Shown here one piece after another: positions 39,169 through 48,729 of a stretch of DNA of 64,000 nucleotides. The position numbers and the translations under genes are program-made. Position 1 is the first letter of the stretch; each line of letters begins with the position of its first letter. The notes beneath the pieces were generated by a model, which saw only the letters and a list, made by a program, of their open reading frames with translations, did no database searches and had not been told where the DNA came from. This DNA is from Leishmania martiniquensis (lineage: Eukaryota > Euglenozoa > Kinetoplastea > Trypanosomatida > Trypanosomatidae), in NCBI RefSeq assembly GCF_017916325.1, contig NC_090155.1, forward strand, positions 99,501 to 163,500, in the 5' to 3' direction.

Positions 39169-41425
39169 AGAGCGGGGTCCTATGAACCTGCGTTTTACTG
39201 CACCCCGAGGCAGCCGGAGAAGAGCCGCGAGGGCCCTCTTGGGCCACTTCCCTCACTCGACGCGCTCCCCCTCTGTATCTCCTGCGCGCGCGCTCTCGCT
39301 CGCTCTCGATATGGACGTGGAGGGATGCTCTTGAAGCGCCTGCAGACACGTTGGAAGAGCTTCTCAGACGGACGCGCGTGTGGAGAGGGTGCTGCGGCTT
39401 GTGAGCCTTCCTCTGAGGGCGGGGTCGGCGGACCGTTTCGGATAAACCCTTTTCGCTCCTCTCCCCTTTCCCCCTTTCCAGCAGGACGCCGCGGGAGGAA
39501 TCGGCATGGCTTCAACGCTTTGAGGAGGGGAGGGGCGGCAGTTTGGCGCAGCTGCCGCCATTCGGTGCGGCGTCCGGCTACACCACCATCGCCGTCTTCC
39601 TCTCCTTGTGGTGCTATCTGTTCCACTTTTGGCTGACGTCGCGCGTGCGGGGGCATCGACACAAACGATCGACATGTCTGTGTTCTGGTACCTGTCGTAT
39701 CTGTCTAGCCTGCGAGAGCGGGTCTCTGCACACCCCCTCCCTCCTCCAAGCCTCCACCGCGCACACGCACACAGAGGTGGATGCATGTGATACGCACACA
39801 TACACACACACGTTTTCCCCTGCTCACCTGCTCTTCTACGAGGCAGAGGGGCGCCGCATGCGACGGGGCGAGAGGGCGATGGCGCATAAACGCTTGTGTG
39901 TGTGTGTGTCTTTATCGAGTCCGCTCTTCGGCTCTTGCCAACGTGTTTTTTCTCGACCATTGGCACCTCCCTCTCCGTCTGGAGGGGTCTGGAGGTCATG
40001 GGAAGTAGAGAGGGTCGTGCTCACCAAACACACACACACAACTACGCACAGTTATCCACAGTGACGTATGCCGTCAGGCGCACCGTGGCGCAGGAGCCGC
40101 TCAAGTAGCCACCAAAGTGGTACAGCAAAGCTGGGGAGATCGAAACGTGAAGAGAAAATACAGGCGAAGGCGCGTGGTGCTGTGAATTCCGCAAGGGAGC
40201 GAGTCTGCGCAAAGCAATCTACTTGGAGCGCCTTGTGATGGCCATCGCTCCTGCAGTCTCTTCGGCTCCTCCCCCTCTCCCTGTTTTCTCGTTGCCACTC
40301 TTCCCGCCCACCAAGCCTGTAGGTTTACGTATCTCCTCGTATACCGCACTGCACCTCCCCCTCCCCCTTCCTCGACACACACACACATACACACATACAC
40401 ACACCTCTTCAATGTGGAGGCGTTACTGCGGCGCACCGCTCTCTTCCTATGGGGCACCTGTTTTGTATTCTCTGGTTAACGCGACCTTGCGTCCAAGTAC
40501 ATTCGCGCCAATGCTTATGATCGCGCAGACCTTTTCTGTGCCGTTGTGTGGGTGTGTGGCCCCTGCGCGTCTCCAACGCATATCTTTAGCAGCTTCATTC
40601 GAGCTTCGGCGACGGAGAGCATAACGTTTCTCTATTCGTAGCACCGTTTCGTATACACACCCCCGACTACCTGGCTTGCCCACGCATGCACGCACGCACA
40701 TGTGAATGGCCATCCTGTTTTTCTTGCGCTCGGGGCCCACCTCCTCTTTTTCCGGACCTCAGCACGGAGGGTGTGAGCTCTGCCCGCTGCCTCCTCTTTT
40801 TTGCTGCCTATTGCCGATGCACCGCAGCACCCGTTGGCGCACAACTTGGCCCCCTCCCCCTCTCGCTGGACTGCTCTTCGTCCCGCCCGTTCGCTGGTCT
40901 CTCTTTCTCCTCGGGTGCGCGAGTGCACGCCAACGTGCTCCAGGGGAATGCCTTCGTCTGGACTCGTGATCATGGCCCCCATGATCAGGCATCGATCCCC
41001 GCCCTGTGCTCGCTGTGCCGTAGGGGTGTCGCTCCACGTTGGCAACCGCGTCCTCGTGCCCTCTTTTTTTTTGTGCACGATGTGCTGACCTCGTCATGAT
41101 GAAACGCTCCTTAACCCCTCCCTCCTCTCTCCAACTCCGTTCCTCAGCCTCGTCCTTTGCGTGTGTCCAGCACGCGGAGCGGCGGCGAAGTTGCACGAAA
41201 ACGTAGATGCGATCCGCCGTCTTCGTCTTCGAGTGCTACGATACCGCTGCCCCCCTCTTCGCTCTCTCCATGGTAGCGCATGCCCTCAGATTCACGCACG
41301 CGATTATAGAGGCACTCCACATCACCTCCCTCTCCCTCTTGCAATCCGTCCTCCACTTCGTCGCACAGCGGCACCAGTCTCTCTCTCTTGATTCTTTTCG
41401 TCTGCCCACTCCTCGCCTTCGCGCC
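39169..41425. other. Intergenic spacer between the phosphoesterase paralogs
   Basis: No convincing gene is seen. It contains CA/GT microsatellites (about 39795-39812, 39896-39909, 40375-40404), CT-rich tracts, and candidate acceptors at 41146-41147 and 41369-41370 for the second paralog. The spacer shows no obvious similarity to the spacer before the first paralog. Confidence 0.5.
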
Positions 41426-44400
41426 ATGTCGGAGTGGTGGTGGTGGAGCGTCCAAGGCGCCAACCCGTTTGTGGACTTCTCCACGGTGTGGATCGAACCC
41501 CTCATCCAGCATGCCGTCGATTTCAGCCACCGCATCGAGCCGGACGTCCTGTACACGCTGGCCTACCTCGCCTGCATGGGCTCCGCGTACCTCTTTCACT
41601 CGCCCTTTCGCGCGCACTCCACGGCGGCGATGGACACGTACGGCCGTGTCACAAAGGTGTTTCAGACGTGGAGCACCATTGTCTACTTCTGTTTCCACCT
41701 CGGCCCTCAACTGCTCCACGAAAAGCGGCAGGAGATCAGCGGCGTGCGCACCAAAGACACGGTGCCCATCCTCTTCTTCCCGCTCTTCATCGTCTTCACG
41801 GCCTGGTTCGGGCTGCTCCACAAGATGAAGCGGCGCTGGGGCCTCGGCCTCACATATGGTGGCCGCTTCTCCGTCATCGCCCTCAACTCTCTGGTGCTCG
41901 CGGCCCTCGGCACGGTGCACTACGCCTACTGCTACACCCTTCGCGAAAACGCGTCCCACCACGTATGGTGCACTGTCCTGCATTACCTGATGCTGAGCTC
42001 CGCGTCCACCCACCCTTTTGAATGCGTGGCAAAGCTGCTGACCTTGTCTGCGCTCTTCATCATCGCAGATTACCACTACAAGAAGTGGATGGGATTCGAT
42101 CCCGCCCGCGGTATTCTGTGGGCGGAGCTGTTCGAGTTGAACAGGGGAATGCGCCAGGAGGTGCTCACGGCGAAAAAGAATGGCGAGGAGGATCGGCGCG
42201 ATTGGCGAGAGCTGGTGGCGCCGCCGAGAGTGTACGCTCCTGCCGCCCACAGCGCCCGCCTGACTGCCGAGCAGGCGGCTGTGGCTGCAGCCTCGGGAAC
42301 ACCTGCTCCAGTCCGCATGCGTGATGCGGTCTCCAATCTCAGCGTGATGGAGAGCCCTACCCGTTCCATGGCACAGGAAGTGGCCACGCACACGCTACCC
42401 ACACCGCGCATTCTGTACCATGAGTGCCCCCCAGACGTCAACCTGGATCTGCTGGAGTCTTCGTACGACGCAGATGACGTGGAGCTGCGGCGTATCTGCG
42501 GCGGCGGGGCGAGCGGCGTGCCCCAGTGGAAGCCAAATCGGCTTTCCTCCAACTCCGTGGCTGACGCCCCTCTCCTGACACACGGCCCGGCCGCTGGAGT
42601 CATGGGCAGTGCAGCGCACACAGCGGAGCCGTTCGACACCACTGCGACCACTCTCATGTCCTTTCGAACACCCCAGCTCTTTGTCAAAGAAGCCGAGAAA
42701 GCGCAGCACCCCGTCAACCGGCCCGGAATGGTGCCGTGGTGGTCGACGTTTGTGCTCTTCACAGCCTGGCAGACGTTGGCAGGGGCAACGCTGCGCTTCC
42801 TCGCCTTCGACGTGCGCACCATTCAGGGCTACACGACCCCGAAGATTTTTCATCTCCACTTCTTCTCATCGCTTCGGGAGACACTGCGCAGTGCTTCCGA
42901 GGAGTTCGGCCGCACCACAGCGACGCCCCTGTGTGACGAGTGCCACCCCAGCCTCCGCCCTCCTGGTCTCCGCAACCTCGACTCAACGGAAAGGCGCATC
43001 GCGTCTTCAGCTGCGACGGCGACTCCACGCTGTGACGAGGTCAATACCGTGCGCAGAGACGACAGTGGCGTCAGGAAGCGCTCTGCCCCCGCCAGCACCG
43101 CGGCGCCGTGCCCCGCTAATCCGGACGTGTGGTTCGACTGGATCGCAGACGTCGGTGACGGCTTCAACCCGACATACGCCATGGCCCGCCTCCTCGCGCA
43201 ACCGATGCTGCGGCTGCCTCTCCGAGAGACCAGGAAAGCAAAGCGCTGGCGGCGATTCGCGCACGGCCTAGGAAAGGCCGCGCGCCTCGGCAGTTTTGAC
43301 GCTCTCCCCGTCATCGAGTCTGGCAGCTTATCGGCGCCAACGACGCCCAAGGCGCGTAAGGGAGGCATTGCGGAGAATGGAGCGGCTTCACTGAATCTGT
43401 CCCGTGCAGCATCGGTGTCAACCACTAGCCACCCGGACGTCGTTACTACCGACACAGAGAGCACTGCGGCACGCACGGCGCTGTGGGAGCGACCTCCTAA
43501 GACAAGCGGCGTGGCTGCGGCTGCTCGGGGATCGATTACGAGGCCCAAACCAGGAGTCAAAGAGGATCGGACGGTAACGGAAACGCCCACGACAGAATCG
43601 TTGTCGTCGAGTAGCTCCGTGCACCCGCGACGTACGCCACGCCGTCGCACCGCCTCGGAGGGAACTCAGAGTGCGAAAGCCGCTGAGTCTCGAGCCCTCC
43701 TCAACGCAGAGAAGGATGGCTTTGTAACGCTGCCGCGCGGGTCTTTTGTCTTGGTTGGCGGCGACCTCGCCTACCCCAGCCCCAGCGACGAGACGTACAC
43801 GATGCGTCTGTTCGAGCCGTATCACGACGCGATGAGCGGCAACGTGCGGCTGCAGAGCGTCTTCCACGCGGAGCAGCAGCGCGTTGTCGTGGCAGACGCG
43901 CGCGACGTGGACGTCGCGCACGTGCATCTGCTGGACGCGGAGACGGTGTCTGGGATGGCGACGGGACGTACCGCGCAGCGCACGGGGCGCGCAACGGCGG
44001 AGGAGGCGCTGCGGAGCGTGCCGCTGCTGTTCGCGATCCCTGGCAACCACGACTGGTTCGACGGGCTGACGACTTACCGCAAGTACATCCTTGAGCGGAC
44101 GTGGATCGGCGGGTGGCTGATGCCGCAGCGCAGCAGCTTCTTTGTGCTGCGGCTGCCACAGAACTGGTTCATACTGTGCGGTGACACCGGCAACATGCAG
44201 GACATCGATGTGGCGCAGCGCAACTACTTTCTGGACGTGATTGAGAAGTACATGGACGCGGAGAGCTGCGTGGTGCTGGCGGCGCACGAGCCAGGCTGGC
44301 TGTACGATGCAATGGAGGGAGATGAGAAAGCGCGACAGCCTGAGCTGAACCGTGTTGCCGACGCCCTCGGCACGCGCCTGCGCCTACGGCTGGCGGGCGA

Positions 44401-45718
44401 CATTCACCACTACTCCCGCCATACCCCGCGCAATGCCTCATCGGAGGCGCCGACGCTGGTGGTGAGTGGCGGGGGCGGCGCCTTTCTGCACGGCGCCCGC
44501 GACGATGTTATCATCTCCCAGGGAACGAAATACGCCCGTGCCTGTGCTTTTCCCGAGCGGAACACGTTCATGAACATGGCCTCACGACTGTGGGGCTTCC
44601 GCGTTATCAACTGGAAGTTTGACTTGATCGTTGGCTTCTTGTGCTTCGTGCTGCTCTTATCGGTGCTGCCGCTACCGATGCACATGGATCTGAACGGCCG
44701 CGGCACTACTGGCGGCGGTAGGAGGAAGATGCGGGTGGCGCAGGTGTTCTCGCTCTGGGTAGGCTACACGACGGAAATCATGTCGCACGTCCTTACCCGC
44801 GGTGTGATCTCGCTCCTCCCCCTCCTCTTCTTCTGGATGTGCTTCTCCTTCGCTGGTGCGGACCGTCATGCACCGCTGCTGTGGCGATTGTGCTATGGCG
44901 GCGTGTGGGCCTTTGCGGTGCTGCTCTGCTGCTCCGGCGCCATGGCGTTCCTGCACGTGCAGCTCCTGTACCTCATGAATCACGGTCTGCTCCAGTCAGC
45001 TGGCGGACATTGGGGTACTGAGCTGGAGAACCAAGCGACATTCATGGCGAAAGCCGTCGCTGATTATCTGCGGCGCATCACTGGCGGGGGGTCGTCGTGG
45101 GTGTCCCGCCGAGTGAGCCGCGGCTACGATATCGTTCAGGCCATCATCCCAATGGAGTGGCTGCGCGTCCTCCTGCGCTGCTTTGACCCGTTCGAGTCCC
45201 TCGTCTTTCTCTCCATGACCGTGAGCGGCGGCAAGGTGGCGCACTTTTCCAGCACGGCGTCCCGCCTCCAGGTGCTACTGTACTACGTGTACGTTCTCTT
45301 CTTCTATTGGGTACTCATCACCCCAATCGTCTCCGTGCTGATCGGCACATTTCTGCTCTTCTCCGTCACGACCTTCGACTACATGTACAACGCCACCTAC
45401 TCCGCTTTTCAGATGGAGGAGTACAAACACTTTCTGCGCTTCCGCCTCGACGCCGCGACGCGCGAGCTGCACGTCTATGTGGTGGCTGTGCAGGAGCCAT
45501 CGAAGGTGCACCAACTCGACCGGGCCTACCTGCGGAGCCTGACAGGCCCAGGTCTTGAAGAGCACCGGCCTCCGCACCTGAAACAGCACCCAAGTCGATG
45601 GGGGCCGGTGCCAAGTGATGCGCGACGCAAGCGTTCCATGACCGAAGTTCTCGAGCACTTTACTGTCTACCCCCACTGCATTCCGCAGCGGGCGAAGCCG
45701 CCAGTTGAGTACGAATGA
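41426..45718 (+). CDS. Multi-span membrane metallophosphoesterase, tandem copy 2
   Basis: The protein has 1430 residues from MSEWWWWSVQGAN (41426). An in-frame ATG at 41207 would add 73 residues, but the chosen start places the conserved YLFHSPF span end at residue 55-61, close to 49-55 in the upstream paralog. It has the same layout: N-terminal spans, phosphoesterase core, C-terminal span cluster. Motifs: I DWIADVGDGF (near 573), II GGDLAYPSP (near 777), III GNHDWFDG (near 873), IV AAHEPGW (near 952), V GDIHHYSRH (near 991). About 130 more residues of Ser/Thr/Arg-rich, low-complexity sequence separate motifs I and II than in copy 1. Outside the shared blocks, synonymous differences are frequent, so the copies are old duplicates with a recently homogenised core. 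Confidence 0.9.
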   Translation: MSEWWWWSVQGANPFVDFSTVWIEPLIQHAVDFSHRIEPDVLYTLAYLACMGSAYLFHSPFRAHSTAAMDTYGRVTKVFQTWSTIVYFCFHLGPQLLHEKRQEISGVRTKDTVPILFFPLFIVFTAWFGLLHKMKRRWGLGLTYGGRFSVIALNSLVLAALGTVHYAYCYTLRENASHHVWCTVLHYLMLSSASTHPFECVAKLLTLSALFIIADYHYKKWMGFDPARGILWAELFELNRGMRQEVLTAKKNGEEDRRDWRELVAPPRVYAPAAHSARLTAEQAAVAAASGTPAPVRMRDAVSNLSVMESPTRSMAQEVATHTLPTPRILYHECPPDVNLDLLESSYDADDVELRRICGGGASGVPQWKPNRLSSNSVADAPLLTHGPAAGVMGSAAHTAEPFDTTATTLMSFRTPQLFVKEAEKAQHPVNRPGMVPWWSTFVLFTAWQTLAGATLRFLAFDVRTIQGYTTPKIFHLHFFSSLRETLRSASEEFGRTTATPLCDECHPSLRPPGLRNLDSTERRIASSAATATPRCDEVNTVRRDDSGVRKRSAPASTAAPCPANPDVWFDWIADVGDGFNPTYAMARLLAQPMLRLPLRETRKAKRWRRFAHGLGKAARLGSFDALPVIESGSLSAPTTPKARKGGIAENGAASLNLSRAASVSTTSHPDVVTTDTESTAARTALWERPPKTSGVAAAARGSITRPKPGVKEDRTVTETPTTESLSSSSSVHPRRTPRRRTASEGTQSAKAAESRALLNAEKDGFVTLPRGSFVLVGGDLAYPSPSDETYTMRLFEPYHDAMSGNVRLQSVFHAEQQRVVVADARDVDVAHVHLLDAETVSGMATGRTAQRTGRATAEEALRSVPLLFAIPGNHDWFDGLTTYRKYILERTWIGGWLMPQRSSFFVLRLPQNWFILCGDTGNMQDIDVAQRNYFLDVIEKYMDAESCVVLAAHEPGWLYDAMEGDEKARQPELNRVADALGTRLRLRLAGDIHHYSRHTPRNASSEAPTLVVSGGGGAFLHGARDDVIISQGTKYARACAFPERNTFMNMASRLWGFRVINWKFDLIVGFLCFVLLLSVLPLPMHMDLNGRGTTGGGRRKMRVAQVFSLWVGYTTEIMSHVLTRGVISLLPLLFFWMCFSFAGADRHAPLLWRLCYGGVWAFAVLLCCSGAMAFLHVQLLYLMNHGLLQSAGGHWGTELENQATFMAKAVADYLRRITGGGSSWVSRRVSRGYDIVQAIIPMEWLRVLLRCFDPFESLVFLSMTVSGGKVAHFSSTASRLQVLLYYVYVLFFYWVLITPIVSVLIGTFLLFSVTTFDYMYNATYSAFQMEEYKHFLRFRLDAATRELHVYVVAVQEPSKVHQLDRAYLRSLTGPGLEEHRPPHLKQHPSRWGPVPSDARRKRSMTEVLEHFTVYPHCIPQRAKPPVEYE
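43733..44493 (+). repeat. Long repeat shared by the tandem phosphoesterase genes (unit 2)
   Basis: Counterpart of 37171-37931. Two matching blocks (43733-44308 and 44336-44493) flank a 27 bp unrelated tract (44309-44335). Identity stops abruptly at both ends. Confidence 0.9.
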
Positions 45719-46422
45719 CTGAGGATCGGCGACGCGCACGCGCACCCCATCACGATATCACTGTCTCACATACGCGCCTGGAGCTTTAGCCCCTCCTCCT
45801 CCTCATCCCCATCCCCTCTTGTGCCCGCGTACGCAAATCGCAACCTTCATTTCCCATTCGCCTGCCACCCTCCCCCCTTCTCCCCCCTCCCTCTGCCCCC
45901 GCTCCGCTTCCATGAGGCCGCCGCATCCTCGAGCTTTCTTTTCACGCCTGGGAGGGGCGTCGGCGGAGCGCGCCGCTCTGTCTGCTGTGGCGAGGGCCAT
46001 GAAGAGACGGTGCGCAACAGATGGGAGGGAACAGTACGGCGTGGGCACTGACATCCGGCCCGGCGGCTCCCACGAATGCGTTTTTTTTTCTTCTTCGTTT
46101 GCCTATGAATGTTTGTCCACGTACGTGACGTTGGTGAGTAGAAGCAGTCTTGGAGGGGTTGTGTGGACGGTGTGTGCCTGCGGTCGTGGGTTGAATGCAC
46201 ATGGCAACCCTTGTGAGCGTCCATGACTGAGGTCGATTATGTGGGGCCTCTCTCCCCGCCTTCGCCATGGCCGAAAGAGTGACGTGGACGCGGCCCTCCA
46301 CTCCCCTTTCCTCGCATTCTCTTTATCATCATTTTGCCCTGCTTGCTTGCTGTGCCACCTCAGAGCTCGCCGGACGTGCTTCGCGGAACTCCAAGCGCTT
46401 TCTCTCAGTTCGCACGGCATTC
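45719..46422. other. Intergenic spacer with two candidate splice acceptors
   Basis: No separate gene is seen. A T-rich tract at 46080-46100 is followed by a distant AG at 46138-46139. A pyrimidine-rich tract (about 46295-46360) ends in CTCAG at 46359-46363. The reading frame of the Nudix gene is already open from an ATG at 46267, so the choice of acceptor decides its N-terminus. Confidence 0.5.
46362..46363 (+). promoter_or_regulatory. Candidate spliced-leader acceptor AG inside the longer Nudix frame
   Basis: A pyrimidine-rich stretch with GCTTGCTTGCTGTGCCACCT immediately upstream ends in CAG here. Use would remove the ATG at 46267 and make 46423 the first in-frame start. Confidence 0.4.
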
Positions 46423-47664
46423 ATGAGCTCGAAGCTGCAGGCTGCCGTTCCGCGGCTGGCTGCCACCATTCTTCTTCTCGCTCGAAACCCACAGCACGCC
46501 ATATCGAAGCAGCAACCAGCGACGGGCGACAACGCTTCACCAGAAAACGATATCCACGTACTCATGATGAAGCGGCATAGCAGGGCACGGTTCATGCCGA
46601 ACGTGTACGTGTTCCCTGGCGGCGGCATTGAGGGCGCTGATTACGCTACCGCGGAGCACTACCTCGAGGAGCACTATGGCTGGAAACGGCGCGATGCGAA
46701 GGACAAGAAGAGGGCGACGCAGCGCTTTCTTGAATCGAACGCGCAGTCGACCGCTGAGGAGGCCGAGGTGAGGGCGTGGGCCTGCCGCGTTGGGGCACTG
46801 CGCGAGCTCGCTGAGGAGGCTGCGTGTGTTTTTCGAAGAGACAGCTGCATCTGCTCCGAGGCCCAGTGGATCGCGTGGCAGAAGTTACGCGATGACGCGA
46901 GTGCGCTACGTGCGACCTCCACCGGCTCCGCCTCGTCCCTTGCCACCTCACCGCCTCGCATCTACGATTTGTCTGCCATCTTGAGCCTCCGCCCCGTTGC
47001 GCGCTGGGTTTCGCCGCGGCAGTTGAAATACCGCTACGACACGTACTTTTACGCCGCTCTCGTAAACGCCGCGCTGATCAGCACAGAGGCGGGCGAAGCG
47101 GCGCGCGCGTCCCGTTGCACAGGGACATTTAGTGGTGACGCGGCGAACGCCTGCGAGGCGATTCGCCGAATCTCACCGCAGGAGTTACCGCTCCTCCAGC
47201 AAACCAGCGAGGTCTCCGATCTGCTTTGGGTGAGCCCGCGGGCGGCACTGCGACGGCACGAGGACCCGAGCGATACCTTCTCGCTAGCGCCACCGACATA
47301 CCTGATGTTACACGCGTTGTCTCTGCAGCCCAGCTTTGCTTCCATGGTCACAGCCTGGGCGGCAAGCCCACCCTCCTCCCCAGACGGTGCTGGGCAGCTG
47401 CTTGGCAAGCTGCCGTACAGCAGTGTGCTACCGCCCGTGGAGCCGCTCAGCAGCATGGCGGAGAACGGGCAACGCATTATCGACTTGGTGCTGCCTTCTC
47501 GCTACTTTCACGAGACGGGGTGGTCTGTCGCGGATGGGGAATACCTTTTCCCTGACGATAACGTCGCCGCGGACACGCGCTTTATCCACTTATTCGTCGG
47601 GAGCGCTGGGGCGGCGAAACGGGACGGTCCCACCGCGGGCAAAGCGCACAGGCTTGTGCATTGA
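46423..47664 (+). CDS. Nudix hydrolase, NUDT19-like
   Basis: The protein has 413 residues from MSSKLQAAVPRLAATILLLA (46423), or 465 if the ATG at 46267 is used. The N-terminal strand is followed by HVLMMKRHSRARFMPNVYVF and PGG (near residue 63), the hallmark of NUDT19/RP2p-type enzymes. The Nudix box is split: the GG half follows PGG, and the REL-x-EEA half (GALRELAEEAACVF) comes about 60 residues later, near 126. A long insertion inside the Nudix box is known for mammalian NUDT19, a peroxisomal CoA/acyl-CoA diphosphatase. CoA-ester hydrolysis is therefore the best family inference. No C-terminal PTS1 tripeptide is visible (ends RLVH). The optional 52-residue N-extension is Arg/Ser-rich and could act as a mitochondrial presequence. 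Confidence 0.87.
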   Translation: MSSKLQAAVPRLAATILLLARNPQHAISKQQPATGDNASPENDIHVLMMKRHSRARFMPNVYVFPGGGIEGADYATAEHYLEEHYGWKRRDAKDKKRATQRFLESNAQSTAEEAEVRAWACRVGALRELAEEAACVFRRDSCICSEAQWIAWQKLRDDASALRATSTGSASSLATSPPRIYDLSAILSLRPVARWVSPRQLKYRYDTYFYAALVNAALISTEAGEAARASRCTGTFSGDAANACEAIRRISPQELPLLQQTSEVSDLLWVSPRAALRRHEDPSDTFSLAPPTYLMLHALSLQPSFASMVTAWAASPPSSPDGAGQLLGKLPYSSVLPPVEPLSSMAENGQRIIDLVLPSRYFHETGWSVADGEYLFPDDNVAADTRFIHLFVGSAGAAKRDGPTAGKAHRLVH

Positions 47665-48729
47665 AAGAGGAGGAAGAGGAGGAGGGGCGAAAAGGGGGCG
47701 GGCAGGCATGGGCTTGGACGAGCGAGCCAGTCTTGCCGCTCCGGCCATCTTCCCCCTTTCTCTCCCTCACACTACAACGCGCAGCCCCCGATTGAGAGTC
47801 GGGACGCACACGCCGACAGCTGTTCCTATGTGTGTGCGCTTGCTTGTTCTGGCGTATGCGTCTGCACACTTTGATGGCGCTCGTGTCCTACCCACCCCTA
47901 CCCACCCCCTTGTCCTCACGAGACTGAATCCGGTGCACGCACAATACTGGCTGTCACGATCGCACCTTTGCCCCTCTTCCAGGTATGCCTGCTTGCCCTC
48001 AACCCACCCTCCTTCCTCCCCCAACATGCACACATAAACACGCACGCACGCGCATGCAGCGGGCGAAGTGAGCGGGAGGGCTCTCAGCGCAAAAAAAGAG
48101 AGCGTGAGCTGAGCAAAAAGTAATCGTGGCGCATGTGCAGTCGTGCACTGCCTTCTGTGGCTGCTTCGCGGTGTCTTGCGTGAGTGCGCGGGTGGGACTT
48201 CGTCTCTGTGTTTTGTAGTGAATGCGGGACCTGTCCTGCTGGCGCAAATTTCTGCAGGCTGATGCGCAATCATGTAAAGATGGTGCAGCGCATGCTGAAA
48301 TCACCGACACTCCCCTCCTCCAACGCCTCCGACCGTTTGCCACTCTCTCCCTCTCTTTGGCCTCGCGGTTGCAGCAGCACACATTACCGGACGCTGGGTT
48401 GTCAACGTTGTAAAGTGCCACCACCCAGCCTTGCGGTGTACAAGTCGCGCACCCGCCTCTCGTCATTGCCGCAGACGTGAGCGCACCTGTCTGTGCTCGC
48501 TCTTCTGTCGCGGGTGGAGGCCCGTTCATCACACCAGAGAGGTTAGTTTCGAATCGTTCATCTGAGCCCTAAGCGCATTCAGAGAGGGACGAGAGGGTGA
48601 GGTGTGTGTGTGTGTGTTCGAGGGAGAGGGGATGGGAGGGGCGGGGGAGGGCTTGGAAAACGAAGGCAGAGAGCAGCACACGCGTACGGGCTGCACTGCC
48701 CCGTGCTATCCAGACACCCGCCAGCACCC
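47665..48729. other. Intergenic spacer
   Basis: No gene is seen. A CT-rich tract at about 48309-48369 ends in TTGCAG at 48368-48373, a good acceptor for RAD1. A GT microsatellite lies at 48602-48616. The RAD1 frame is open back to a GTG in that microsatellite but has no ATG before 48730. Confidence 0.5.

Noticed and set aside
41207..41425. 73-residue N-terminal extension of the second phosphoesterase
   Set aside because: Begins with a true ATG, so it remains possible, but paralog alignment and a second acceptor at 41369 favour 41426.
42076..42822. 248-codon minus-strand ORF, with others opposite the phosphoesterase genes
   Set aside because: Antisense shadows of a GC-rich coding region; composition dominated by Arg/Ser/Ala and no domain.
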